Of a DNA stretch of 64,000 nt, positions 11,122-24,500 are shown one piece after another. The position numbers and the translations under genes are program-made. Numbering within the stretch: the stretch's first letter is position 1; the number at the start of each line of letters is the position of its first letter. The stretch is from Hirundichthys speculiger (taxonomy: Eukaryota; Chordata; Actinopteri; Beloniformes; Exocoetidae). The stretch covers positions 1,921,001-1,985,000 of the forward strand of contig JAGFBZ010002395.1 in assembly GCA_018398805.1 (NCBI GenBank). Reading direction: 5' to 3'. The notes beneath the pieces were generated by a model. That model made no database searches, was not told where the DNA came from, and was given only the letters and a program-made list of their open reading frames with translations.

Positions 11122-14100
11122 CTGCAAAAATAAATACAGACACAAGGGCCTGGCTTAATGCAACACATAGCTACTGAAACCCAAAGGTTGAGCGGGTTAA
11201 GCTTTTTAAAACAAAACACACACACAAAAAAAAATCTGATGCTATAAATAAATATGGTAGGCATGATTGCAGTTTCTAAACAAATAGCACAACACAAAAC
11301 CCAAGCACTCGATCAAGGCAGCCATAATTAACTGCATTATGATAATGACCAGTTTCTGGCAGCAGCAGCAGCCTCCTGATAGGGCATCAGATGACGAACC
11401 AAATCACCATGATGGAATGAGAAAAGAACTAACAATGTAACCATGACAACTGTATGACAAGTCTATTGAATCTACATCTTCTTGAGAAGATGTGAGACCA
11501 ATTTCCATATGCTGCAGCAAATGGTGACGTGAGAAAAGTAGATGACATCTAACCAGGCCTCATTTGCCCAGACCAGGAGCAGCATACTCAACATTTACTG
11601 CACTAGGTCACTGAATGCAAGGTTTTATGGTAAAGCCCAACACTATGTATATCCATATTGTATAATCTAATTTGCTATAATTTGTTATTTTCTCTATGGT
11701 TGGAAATACAATAAAGGAGAATGACCATAAGGCATTATGTGAGAATATAAATGAGCAAATTTTACAATTCATATGTTTTTTTTATTAAAACTGTCATGTC
11801 CAAAATTATTCATACCCTTTCTTACTGATGGCAATGCCATGAAACAATCAATATTATTCTTATTAAACTTTATGCATGTATCCACTGGATTTTGTAGACA
11901 CATTTTCTCCTACCAAGATCTCCAGGTGTTTGGCTTTCTTGCCATCACTGTGACACCCACTGTCTTACCATCACTGACTCTTGGTGGAATTTCGCTCTGG
12001 ACTCTGGTTGGGCCAGTATGATAATGATGTCAGATCACCATTTGTTGTGAGGTCTGAAGCTGCCCAATGCCAGGTTTTTTTTTGTTTGTTTTCTTTTTTT
12101 CTTTTATCATGCTGCCTAATATATTCTTCCAGAAAACATTTTTTCATTAAGGTGAGATCACATGAATGTGATAGTAGTAGGAGTTTCATTACAACAGGCA
12201 AGTTTTTCTGCATAAATGCCATGCCATTAAGTTGTACTGCCATGGTACTGCAGCAGCCCACAAGACACCAAAGAAACACTATCTTCAGAGTGCGACTTTC
12301 CTGGACCTTACATGTTACCTTTGTTTGAGATATTTGGAAATATTGATTGCAAACTGATGGCCTTGGTAGTGATCTTTGAACCTCGTCTGAACCTTGGAAA
12401 ACAGCATTACATGAAGATTCTGGAGTACAAGACAGTCTCCAGAAGTACTTGGCTTGAAGACGCATCTAAACTCTCAACCACATAATGGTTAACAGTGAGT
12501 TTCGCGTATCGGCATATTGAGTATCAAATATCAGCATTTTTGTTTGCCATAACAGAATCCAAACCATAGTTCAGGACAGAATTTGCAGAGGGAACTACAA
12601 TGTGATTGACAGCACTTCAACACATTATCTTTTGTCTCCATCATTTTCTGCCAGAAGAAACCTATCCGTCAAATAACAATTCACATTAAATCAAAATCTC
12701 TCATGGGTATGAATAATCTCTGGCTTTACTGCAAATTGTTATCAGTGGATATACGCTGTATTTTGTTGTACATGCAACAGAGCTGATGCAAATTTATTCT
12801 TTGTATAGTGTGTTAAAGTCTGTGCATGCAAATACGGCTTGAATAGCCTCCAATACAACTACGTGTGTCTGCTGGTCATTTCTATGCAATGCATCAACCA
12901 TGCAGCCAAGCCAGTGCACAGCAGCGCACTCTGTATTTTGGTGCAGGCAGGCACTCACTGGGGGCTGGCCGGCGGGGGCAAGAAACTGCTCCTGGCAGGC
13001 TCGTCCCAGCAGGGCTCTACCCCTGGCAAGGGGGTAAGAGGAGGCCTGCGATGGGAGACAAACGACATGGGCCTGGTTCATCACTAACTATACTACATGC
13101 AGGAAGGTCTAAGAGTAAATTCTTTTGACCTGTTTGGACCATTTAATAAAGACAGACAAAGGCGATCTGACACTGATGACTTACACGTAACTAAATTCAC
13201 AAGCAGCTGACTTTGAATGGGACTTACAGATATTATTTTCAGAAATGAGCATCTTTGGGGATTGAAATGCAGTCATACATACACAAGATTTACAGACAAA
13301 CATATATACACACACAGCTGGTACTGTACAAAGAACGGCAACGTTAAACACCGAGAATCATGCAGGAAGCACACAGCCTTTGAAGTTAAAGAGTACAGAT
13401 GGATCAAAAATCAATACACATACAGCAGCTTGGGAACTCTGGGTAATGTGTTTGAAATGCTGACTTTGCTGCTTTGAACTCTGCTCAATTTGCCCATGAT
13501 CTGCTGGAGGCTGCCTCTGTACATGTTCTTCCACACCCTCTCAAAAAGCCGAATCATGTTTTTTTTTTTGTTTTGTTTTGGTTTTTTTTGTTGTTTTTTT
13601 TTGTTTTTAACATTTAGGTGACTTGTTCTTAGATCGAGCCTCTCTTGTCAATTTACCTTGTGTATAAAAGCACGTTTCCTGTTATTCACTGCTAAAAAGC
13701 ATGCCTTGTCACAACATGAATGGAAATAAAAATTTAGTAAAAGGTGCAAGAGAAGATGAACAGTCTTTAGCCACCTCTGGCAAAATGCTTGTTTTCTGAA
13801 ATGTCTTTACTTACGGCGACTCAATGCTTTTCCTGAAGTGTGTCACCGATAAGGGAGGATCTAAGAGGACAAACATATTTAGATTCATCATTTCCTTTCT
13901 TTAACAGCACAAGTATAAGTTAGACACTGGGACACATTATAAGAAATGGGATCGTGGTTACACACAATAAGATCCCTCATTCGCCATCAAAGAGGCAAGA
14001 TTCTCAGGCTGGCAGGAAGGACTACAAACAACACTAGCTTCAAGTATGCTTTGTGATAATTTTGTGTTCAAATGACAGTCTTCAGGCCCATTCGCCTGTG

Positions 14101-17100
14101 CCCTGATGGCCTATGAACAACCCACCAAATAACAGACGTATATAATATCTAATATATTTCAACTAGGCAAAGAGTGAGGAGCCAACCTGGCTTGCGTTTC
14201 AGTTTTCGACGGTGTTGCTTATTGACAAAGCAAGCTGCTAGAGTGCTGAACAGTACCGCCGCTGCCAGAAAACATATAGTTGCCACAACACCTGCCACCA
14301 CGGGCCGCGCCAGCCCCTCTTCAGGCAACTCTGGAGGTGGGAAAGGGTCTGCTGAGGCAATGAAGGGGTTATAATGAGATGTTAGAGATAGCAAAAAATC
14401 ACTTATCCTTTCCTAACAAAGGACATAGCATCTCTATGAAAAGACACTCACCTGTGCTAGACACCCCCACTACATTGCTGCTCTCACTGATCAGGTCATC
14501 CATGACTGCCATCACTCGAAACTCATACCAGGACTCCTGTCAGAGTGATGCACCGAATATACTCTTTTACGTTCATCTAACTGACTGGTTTTTGTATTGC
14601 GGTGTAATAACAAAGCACTGTGTGACCAGTGTTTTTGGAACTGGGTAATATATGATAATATAAAGAACATTCATTCGTGTGACAGCAGGACAATAATTGT
14701 TTTCAGATGTCTTCTTTTAATATTTTCCTGCAGTTACAGCCTGTCTGTAATTTCAAGTTTTTAATCAGCCTGGAACTGAAATGAAAAGAAGAATACAAAC
14801 TTTGTCTTTGATGATTCTTTTCATGACAAAAATATGGCCTGTGTACAAATAGAATAGTCCTGTGATTAGTTTGGTTTGGCACAATGAAATAAGAAGTTCA
14901 TAAATAAAAAAAGGTGACTGTTAATTAACTTCCCGTGGACTGTTCTCCAGACTTTACCCCGCCACCACTCTACTTCCAAAGACAGAAAAGCATGAAGCCA
15001 TTAAAAGCCAGGTTTCCATTTAAAAACTGTGAATCTAACTGACCTGAACGAGATCTCTTGCTATGAGTTCAGTCTCAGTGGATGGGATCAAGTCATCCAG
15101 AACTTCCCACCTCTCCCCGAGGCGGAACTCCATGATATATCGGTCGATGGGTGAGGAGTGGTTGGCCGGAGGGAGCCATGTGAGGAGGACACCGTGCTGC
15201 GTGCGATTGGCTGTGAGGCACCGTGGTGGAGTAAGAAGCACCAGTGGTTCTGGGGTACCCAGAGGGGAGCCTGTGGACCAGAATCTTCCTTTAGATCAAA
15301 CTAGCTCACACACAAAAATATCCCAAAGGATTATTTGCAGTGAAGTTAGCTAAAATGAAGAATCTACATACACTGCAGGGACATTCATGGAGGTGCTACA
15401 GGAAAAGCAACTGTGCCAAAGTCACTGTTAAAGAACCATGAATGTCCAGCACATAGTTGAAACATTTCACAGGATAGGCTGAGGTCAGTAGGCTTGGAGT
15501 CCTCTTGTCTTTAAACCATGGGAGAAGACACGTACTTAAGAATGTCCGGCCCATATTTGGCCCACATCTGCAGTTTTCCTTGGCTTCGACTGACTGAACG
15601 TTTCCACCAGGCGTCGCATGATTTTCTATTTTCATTGAGCCATGCCTGGTCCTCACAACACCTGGAGTAAAACCCGAGGTTGGACCATTTCACCGGTTGG
15701 ACCGCTGGAACACATCTGGCCAACATAACACTCGCCGGTGCCTTGACTAAGCTATTAAGTAACAAATATAGCCAATATTCGAGCCAAATGTGTCCGCTAT
15801 CAAGATAGTCTGCTGCACGAAGTTACCCAAAGGAAAAATCATAAATTCTGAATGATATAGGACTTTTTTATCTCAAGCCATGAAGAACATTGGTGTACAA
15901 CAAATAAATAAATGGCAATACATTAGCCATCAAGATTCTCTCCTCTATGCATAAATCCATGATCACAATTTATTTGAAGTATTTGGAACAATTGTTGTAC
16001 AAAGTAATAGGCTTATTGAGTTATGGCTAATGGATGTGCCTAGATAATGGAATAAATAATATCTTGATTAGGGTTATAGAACAAAGCAATACACAGAAAA
16101 AAAAACCATTTCTTAATACCATCCATTGATGGGGTGCTATCAGTGTCTGTGAATTAGGTCAGAACTTTGCAAGCCTCATTTAGCAGTTGTTGAATGAAGA
16201 AAAGCTTTCTCCATCGGCAAAATATTACAGAATACACATTTAAAACACCGTCCATCTGTGTAAAGACATTACTGCAGGATTGTGACTGATATGAGGGAGG
16301 CTTTATTGCTTTTTCATCTAAAAAAAATGACAAAGAAAGTGTTTATCAGACTAATAGAAGTTTTTTTTTCATAACTACAGCATTTTATACAGTAAAAAGA
16401 TCACATAGTCAATAAAATAAAGTAAAATATTGGTCAAGATCCTTTTTTTTAATAAAGTTGTTTCACACATCACACACTGAACTGAACCAGGTTTCAATAC
16501 ATATCAAATTGCAGAAAGTAACCCCGTAGTAACCACTGTTCAAGATCATCCCATAGTTTCCTTCCTAAACCCTGAGCATCACTGTTGCCTCATTCCTCTG
16601 TGAGCCTATCTGTGATATAAAAGCATCCTGAGAATTTACACTCACTGAACACCATATTTTGAGACTCAAGCAGCAAGAAACAAAGTGACAGGGTTGTTTT
16701 TACAGAGCTTATGAGTTGGCAGTCACTCCAGACACCCATATAAATGTCCTCAATCATAATATGCACCTCCTGTAATGAAAGGTGGTATGTACAGCCTCAT
16801 TCAAAAGCCTTGTGTTCTCTGTCCTTTCCAGTTTTATGACACAATGTGTATCCACATTCATTTCTTCCTGAATGCTTATTTTTTTGGTTTACGCAGCGAC
16901 TTTAAATGTTGCACACCTCCAGCTCAGTTTCAGTTTGACAGATGTGATAGAAAGGCTAAACTGGCAGCTTAAAAAATATACAAAGCCCTTTAAATCTAAA
17001 CAAAGATTTCTTATCATCAGTTATGTTCAGCTGACTTTTCAGACAGGTTCCTTTTAGAAAGGCTTTTTCTATTTACAAACTTGTTGACTTGTCAAACAGG

Positions 17101-20100
17101 TGGAACTAATAGCATCACTAACAGCTCTGGTGTTTGGATCATTGGCACAGCCAAATGCAACACTGCCATCGTTATTATGTCATTAGTTGCGCTGCGTGTT
17201 TCCTGCTGTGACTCGTTGAAATGTTTGCTGTGAGAATGATCTATTGCATCGCTCTGTTTTATCAAAGAATTTAATGACTGCAAGTTGTTAATGTTAAAGT
17301 AAGGCATGTTTCCAGACACACTTTGTGCAACAAACACGATTATCTTTTCTTATTGAGCAAAACCTCTGCGGCACATGCACACATGACGGAGCAACAACAG
17401 TACAGGTACTGAGAGGTGAAGTTAACTACATTAATTATGTGGTGACAAAGGCACCCATCCCATGTTAAGACTTATTGGGCATCAGATGAAAGAGTCAACA
17501 AGTGTAAGAGCTTGGGTTCATGCAGTTATGGGATGGCAAGACAACTGCATCGGGGGACCTCCAAAATTATGCAGGACTATAGGGCAGTGGTGCGCAAACT
17601 GTGGTACGGGTACCACCAGTGGTACTCGAGCACTCTCTGGTGGTAGGCAGGGAATGTCATGACTTTCCACATTTTCACTTTTTAAAAAAAAATCAGAAAC
17701 ATACAAGGCATTACAAATACATTTCAAACGAAATGTGTAGCTTTGAGATAATTAAAATAGTGTCTTTTAAAAAAATATTTGTTTCATATTCAGTTGCAGT
17801 GCAGATGTAGCAACTTTTGAGTGTGTTTATTTTGCTCTGTATGAGAGTATGAGTATGTGAGTAGTTGTGAGTTGTTGTGAGTTGTAACTCTGATTTAGTA
17901 AAGTAACAATTCAGGTAATAAATAACCACAAGAAGGAAAAAAACATTTCTCCTGTGTGTTTGAAGCTAATTATGATGGCATATATGGCTATATTTTAAAA
18001 TTGGTCATCATGGTGGTACTCAGAGAGCTGAACGGTTTCTCATGTGGTACACAGTATTAAAGGTTTGAGAACCACTGCTTATAGTGCATTGCAGAGTGAT
18101 TGCTGATGGACAGCTGTACACCTACACTGTGCTACTGCCCATGCTAAGACCCATCCACTCCTTTAAAGACCTACAATGGCCGCATGAGCATCAGAGCTGG
18201 ACCACATAATGTGTGTGACCAGGGGAGAGAAGGCAGTAGGTTGAACTTCAGGAAAAAGTTAAGCCAACAGAGGCAACATTAGGCAACCTGATACATATGT
18301 CATTTAAACACACAGCCTCGCTAGACATTGTTTGAAAGAAGACAAACTTTAAAACAGTGTTCAGACCATGTTCAGTAGCCTGTTTCGGCTTGGCCTCCAA
18401 ATTCACAAGTTCACAGCCCAACAGAGAATCTGGGGGATGCCCTGGGAATAAAAGCCTAATCAATAGAGACCACACCTCTTATTTTACAAGACTTAAAGTA
18501 TTTGCAGCTGTCTTTGTCTGATACAGCAGCACACCTTCAGAGGTCTTACGTAGATCATGTCTGGACTGGTCAGAGTCATTTTGACAGCAGAGGGAAGCCT
18601 ATGCTACATTAAGCAGGTGGTTTTGACGTTATGGTTGAATGATGTTCGGTAAAGGGAAAACTTCACAAGAAAATGATGTGACATATTTGGCTTTTGGTTT
18701 GTGTGCAAAACAACCATCTCGGTTGTTAACTAAAGTATTTTCAGTTTGTGGTGCATTAAGCATCTGTTTTGGAGATTATTATGCATAAATAACTACAAAC
18801 TGAATATTGTTTGCAATTATTCATCTCGGACTCTTCCCTCTCGCCTGATAACTTTCATCAACGAAGTCGGGTAGCCTGCTAAGTAAAACCCTGAGCTGAA
18901 AAACGCATGGATAACCACTCTGAATACATTTGCTGAGGCTTTTTATGCTTGTTGATCTGACTACAGAGCAGATATTAAAGGTGACAGGGGTGAATGTACG
19001 AATATTAAACTGAGATTGTCTCTCTTTTGAAGTTTGGCAGCCGAAAGAACAGTGTTCATGGTGTTTTATAAACTGAAACTATAAAAGTGAGGGCACCTTC
19101 CCCACCTCTTAATCTCAACATCACCAGAGGGCAGTATATTCTCCAATATTCCAGAATATTGTAAATTAATAAACAGCATCTCTGTGCACTTCAGCGGGTT
19201 GATTCTGAAGGCACGAAGCGGCAAACATGGATGAGACAACCTTGGATTTGTGATACCTACCTGCAGTGGTGACTGTCACAACTTCACTGAATGGGCCGGT
19301 GCCCAGCTTGTTTTGAGCCAACACACTGAACTGGTACTCCGTCCCAGGCTCCAACCCTGGAACCACCAACCATGTCTGAGCACCAGAAACTGGCAATGAG
19401 TGCCAGTCATGAGGACCGAAGTCTATTCTTTTTGACCTGTGAACAGATGAGAAAAACAGCACGTTATAAATAGTAAGACGACGGTAAAAAAAAGTGTAGT
19501 GTACAGTAGAATAAGTTACGTGTCAGTCTGTAGTTACTGTAAGGGTCACACTTGGATCAGATTTTTAAATATTTGATTCTATTGTGTGTATTTATCAATC
19601 AAGCTTTATTTGTATAGCACTTTTCATTCAACTTGTGAAACACAGTGTTTTACAGAATTAAAACAAAAGCGACAGGAAAAAAAAACCCCTCCCAATTCCA
19701 ACAACCAAAATACATAAAAAAAAAACACAGTTACACACGTAAATACACTTTCACACATCAAACACGTACCAATAATTTCAATAATGGAGCAGGAATGGAA
19801 GAAACGGCTTCTTTAGTCTTTAGTCTAAGAGGATGTGCATATTAGTGTTTTATATCTACTGATTATTTTTTTATACTTATTCAGAATTTTTTTCTACTGC
19901 TACATTTGATTATTTCTTTCATTAGTATTTGTCATGATTGTTGGGCACTTAACTTGTAAAAACTGGCTACACAAATAAACTGTATGGACCCTTGATAACA
20001 CTGTGATGCAACATTGGTCTGTAGTTGGATTTAATCACTCATTACTACATTTACTTTTATTCCCTTGTCCTGTCTTTTATAAACCAAATAACAGACGTAA

Positions 20101-21536
20101 ATACAGATATCTAAAATATAAAGTAAACTGGTGCTCAGGTCAATATACATAAGTAAAAAAGTACTGTTTGTGCATTTTGTATAAAGTAATGTAAAGTGTA
20201 AAACTGTAAAACTGATTGCAATGCCACAAACAAGCATCAATAAATCTCTCCTAATGACCCAAGACGTATACTGAACAATCCAAACTACAAGACCAACCAA
20301 CATTTGTGGAAGACGAAAGAAAAAGAGAGAGAGAGAGAGAGAAATCTTGGGTTAATAGCAGAATACACAAACAGAATGTAAGAGCAAATCTAGTTTTCAA
20401 TAACAGAGATGTGAAAATTAAGAATAGTTGTTAGCAAATTTGATATCACTAGTATTAAAGATCCAAAGCACAAAAGATGCTCTTTGGATCTTTTAATGCA
20501 GGGACCACAAGGATAGATATAAGGTTTTGGAGAATAATAAAGAATAGAAAAACAGTCAAAAACTTGAATTTGAAGGTGAACAGTTTTTACCTTTGCATTA
20601 ATAAATGTCCTTTACATTTGCAACAAGAAACTATTCTGAATTGCTGAATTCACAAGTGTTTAAAGGCAGGGTAAGTGGTTATATGATTCTATGCTAAGCC
20701 AGCATGTTTTTCTGGTCATATTCAGTGAATATCTCCTCACCTTCCTCTACCTGCATGGATGCATTGCGAGTACACTAGAAACAACCTAGGCTTTATACAC
20801 AGTCCTGGCTCTGTGAAGTGGAAACCCATAGTAAACATTGTTCTAGACCAGCCATTCCCAAACTTCAGAATACCAAGGCCCAATTTGAAATGTGAAAAAT
20901 CTCCACGGCCCACCGAAACCTTTAATCACAACTGTGATCAACATTCAGGACAAGGAACCATTGATCTGATATTAATGTAAGGGGTCAACAAATAAGGTGA
21001 CACTTGTCATATTAAGTTAAAATAGCAGTAGAATAACACTTAACTGGTTTGTTTTGTTACTTCTTAATGTTTTTAAATCATGTTGTTAATATTTTACAGT
21101 AATTAAAAACATATTTTAGAAAGATCTAGGATTTAAAACATATTTGTTTAATTTTAATGACCTCTCACGGCCCACCTGCAGTACCGCGACAGCCCACCAG
21201 GGGGCCGCGGCACACACTTTGGGAATTACTGTTCTAGACAATCCCAGACAGGGGGATGGTTTGACCTCATGATGAGATGGGTTTTTTTTGGGGTGCTCTG
21301 GAGGAAGGGAGGGGAGAAGCTAGCTCTTTTTGGTGTTTTGTTCATCACTTAAATCCCTTACCGTACCTTAAATGTATAAGCACTAACCTTAAAAATACTT
21401 CAGTGATCCATTTGGGATATAAAGCTAGAATGTGCCAGAATTTAATCATCTCTTACAGAAGCGATTTCTAGGTTTTGATATCTATACTTAAGGCTTTATA
21501 ATACACACTGCAACCTTAAATATTTTTCTTTTACCG

Positions 21537-21579
<43 letters not shown>

Positions 21580-24500
21580 ATGTGTGTAATCTGTTGTCAA
21601 AACAATTCAGCAGAGCTCCTGATTGAATTCCATTTTCATTATCACCACAGCAGAAGGGCCTCTTCTGTCTGGCGGTCCGTAACTGTGATAACCTCCCAGC
21701 ATGTCTCCACATCTGCAAGCTGCTGCCATTGATTTAAAGTAAACTAAGAGCACTCACACTGGACCGTACCACACAGAGAATGTCTGTTCGAAGCCGCCAT
21801 CATAACCTGGTTCCCAGGACACATTAGCAGAGGTTGTTGAGGGCAAAACATGGATATTGCCGGGAGCATGTGGGCTGGTGCCTGAGGGGTTTACAGAAAC
21901 AGATAGACAGAGAGTATATGTTTAAGATGCACATCTGCTGAATTATTTATCAAATAACTAAATACTACCATTTATATACAAGTTCAAGTAAAAATGCTAT
22001 TTTTCCAATATGTACATGCAAATGATGAGAATTCACTTGCAGTTTTGATCCCCAGAACATTGTCCTGTATCATGTGTGTGCCCGTTCTTGCTGGATAATG
22101 TGATGCAGGCTGCGGTTGCCACCAGCATGGGGTCAAGTTCATCCAACCCACCTCACAGCTGTGCGGCATGGCCCGAAGCCAGTTGCTTCTCGCTCAGATT
22201 AAAAAGAGACCTAAGCACGGTCTGAGGAACACAGCTGTCTGCATTTTCCTGTGACCTGGTCTCAGCTGACTACTGGTCACATACAGGGAGGCTGCCAGCA
22301 CTGCTACAAGACAGCAACCTCATCAGTACTGGCGAAATGACCACTGCTGCAGACTTACCAACCTGCTGGCTCATCTGACACACTTACAGGTGTAGTTTGA
22401 CTTTTGGAGATAAAGTTTCTATCAAAGATTAGAGTTAGCATCAAATCTTTTACTTTTTTAGAGGGGACCTAGAGAAATTTAATATAACAAATGCAACTAG
22501 TTTTAGGCATGCTAATTTTCTAAGCTATGGGCAGATCCGGCTGAGAGGGTTCCTCCTTATCGGTCATATTTAGCTAAGATGACTAGTTGCTGTTTTTAGT
22601 AATGTAGCCTACAGTACAACTTACACCTGAAGAGCACACCATTTCTTTCAGGTAAACTTCAAGAAAACAATCTTCTTAGAAAATAAATGCATAACTTTTT
22701 GCTCTGGTCAAGCTGCACCAGCTTGACCAGGTAATGTTTATATCAGGGTTATTATAGTTAACGAAAACTAAGACTAAAACTAAAACTAGCAATGAAAAAA
22801 TATTTCAGTTAACTGAAATAAAAATAAAAACTACAATTAAAAAAAAAACGAAAACTAAATAAAAACTACAATGAAGGATGTAAAACTAACTAAAACTAAA
22901 CTGAATTGTAGATAGATTCAGCTTCGTTTTCGTTGTCGTTTCGTTTTCTCCCTCGATTACTGCCATAGAGATTACTGCCTGTCCTGCAGCAGCCGCTATG
23001 CTACCCTCCCTCCAGAGAGGGGGCAGCATAGCGGATATAGACCTTTTCGGGCCAGCCCCCCGGAAGTACCCCGTCCGCCATTGCGGGGTTGTGCTACAGA
23101 GCGATTCTTTCACCGGCTCGCAGATTAACCAGTGTTTTTCTCTTTCTACAAATATATATTTTTATAATGTCGAGTAGGTCGAGTGGGAGTAATGTTCCGT
23201 CATAAACTGTGCCAACAATGGTGTGAAAATTCGACAATGGAAGAGGAAAGTATGCACGGAGACTGCCTTGTTTGCAGAACAAGAAGTTAGGAAGACGTGG
23301 GTGAAAAATATCAACAGAAAGAACTTTGTTCCAAATGAATACAGCCGGGTGAGTTTTCGTTAACATTCAATCTCGTACTACTCATAGTCTTGCTGAGAGT
23401 CCCGGACGATTCTGGCCAAAAGAACAGCAGTATGAGGCTACTGTAGCCCTCGGTACTAGCACAAGCCTATAAATTAATGAATAAATTAATGAATAAATGA
23501 CTTAGGAGAATGATAAAATAAATTAAATATAACATTAACACATAGCCTAATTTACCGCTCGCGTTAACATTACAGCAGCATAATCTTTATGGCTTGTTGA
23601 CGTTAGTTATAGCCAGCGTTCCACAGTTTTTAGTGTTTGGTTATGGGAATAGATCATGCTATTTCCATAACCAATCATTAAAAACAGCGATAAACTACCT
23701 TCATCTGTAACTGGAGGCCACTGCCTAACATCATCAATCCAAGACATGTCTGTGTTATCTGTAACAGATCCTCCACGCTGCTGTGTTTGGGTTACTTGAT
23801 GGAGCACCGCACCCTCCAGTTATGGCGGGGCCACTAGGGGGTGCATGTCCACAATTTTCAAGTCGAAAAGGTGTATAAACTGCTGCATACTGCAAGAAGA
23901 AGAAAAACTAAAACTAAGACTAAAACTAAATAAAAAACTAAACTGAAACTAGTCAATTCCTCAAAATAAAAACTAAACTAAAACTACTAAATTACTTGTT
24001 GAACAAACTAAAACTAAACTGAAATAAAAAAGCAAACTGGAAAACTAAATAAAAATAAAAACTAAAGAAAATTTCAAAACTATAATAACCTTGGTTTATA
24101 TATATTGTATTGGTATTTTACCCTCATTATTTCTCTTGTGCAGCCAGACAGACAGTTTCCTATGATGAAACTTGTGGGTAATTTGTCTTCTTCAACTTTA
24201 TGTGTATGTTATTCAACAGACAGAGAAATGAACACCTATTTTCCAAAGAAAAGCATAACTACACAAAAATCTAAATAACTCAAATAAATAATAATAACAG
24301 CTTCAACTCTTCTGGAAAGGCTGTCCTTAAGGTTTAGGAGTGTGTTTATGGGGATTTTTGACCATTCTTCCAGAAGCCCATTAGTGAGGTCAAACACTAA
24401 TATTGGCTGAGAAGGCCTGGCTCTCAGTCTCTGATCTAATTCATCCCAAAGGTGTTCTATCGGGTTGAGGTCAGGACTCTGTGCAGGCCAGTCAAGTTCA

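Larger units (their letters stand above)
11122..13814 (-). other. igsf9b: igsf9b intron 16
   Basis: Holds a Tc1/mariner-like remnant (about 11790-12730), the candidate cassette exon (12959-13045) and a T/G-rich run (13558-13610). The rest is plain AT-rich intron. Confidence 0.8.
19437..21757 (-). other. igsf9b: igsf9b intron 11
   Basis: A 2,321-bp intron with a LINE/SINE-type tail (19590-19690), a GA run (20325-20342), a short hairpin (20454-20497), an hAT element (20849-21231) and a TA/TG microsatellite (21537-21589). Confidence 0.85.

Noticed and set aside
11122..11297. N-terminal extension of the 601-codon ORF upstream of the tail exon
   Set aside because: It is intron read-through: a good acceptor (tttttgcag) lies at 11121/11122 and the frame joins E16 exactly there.
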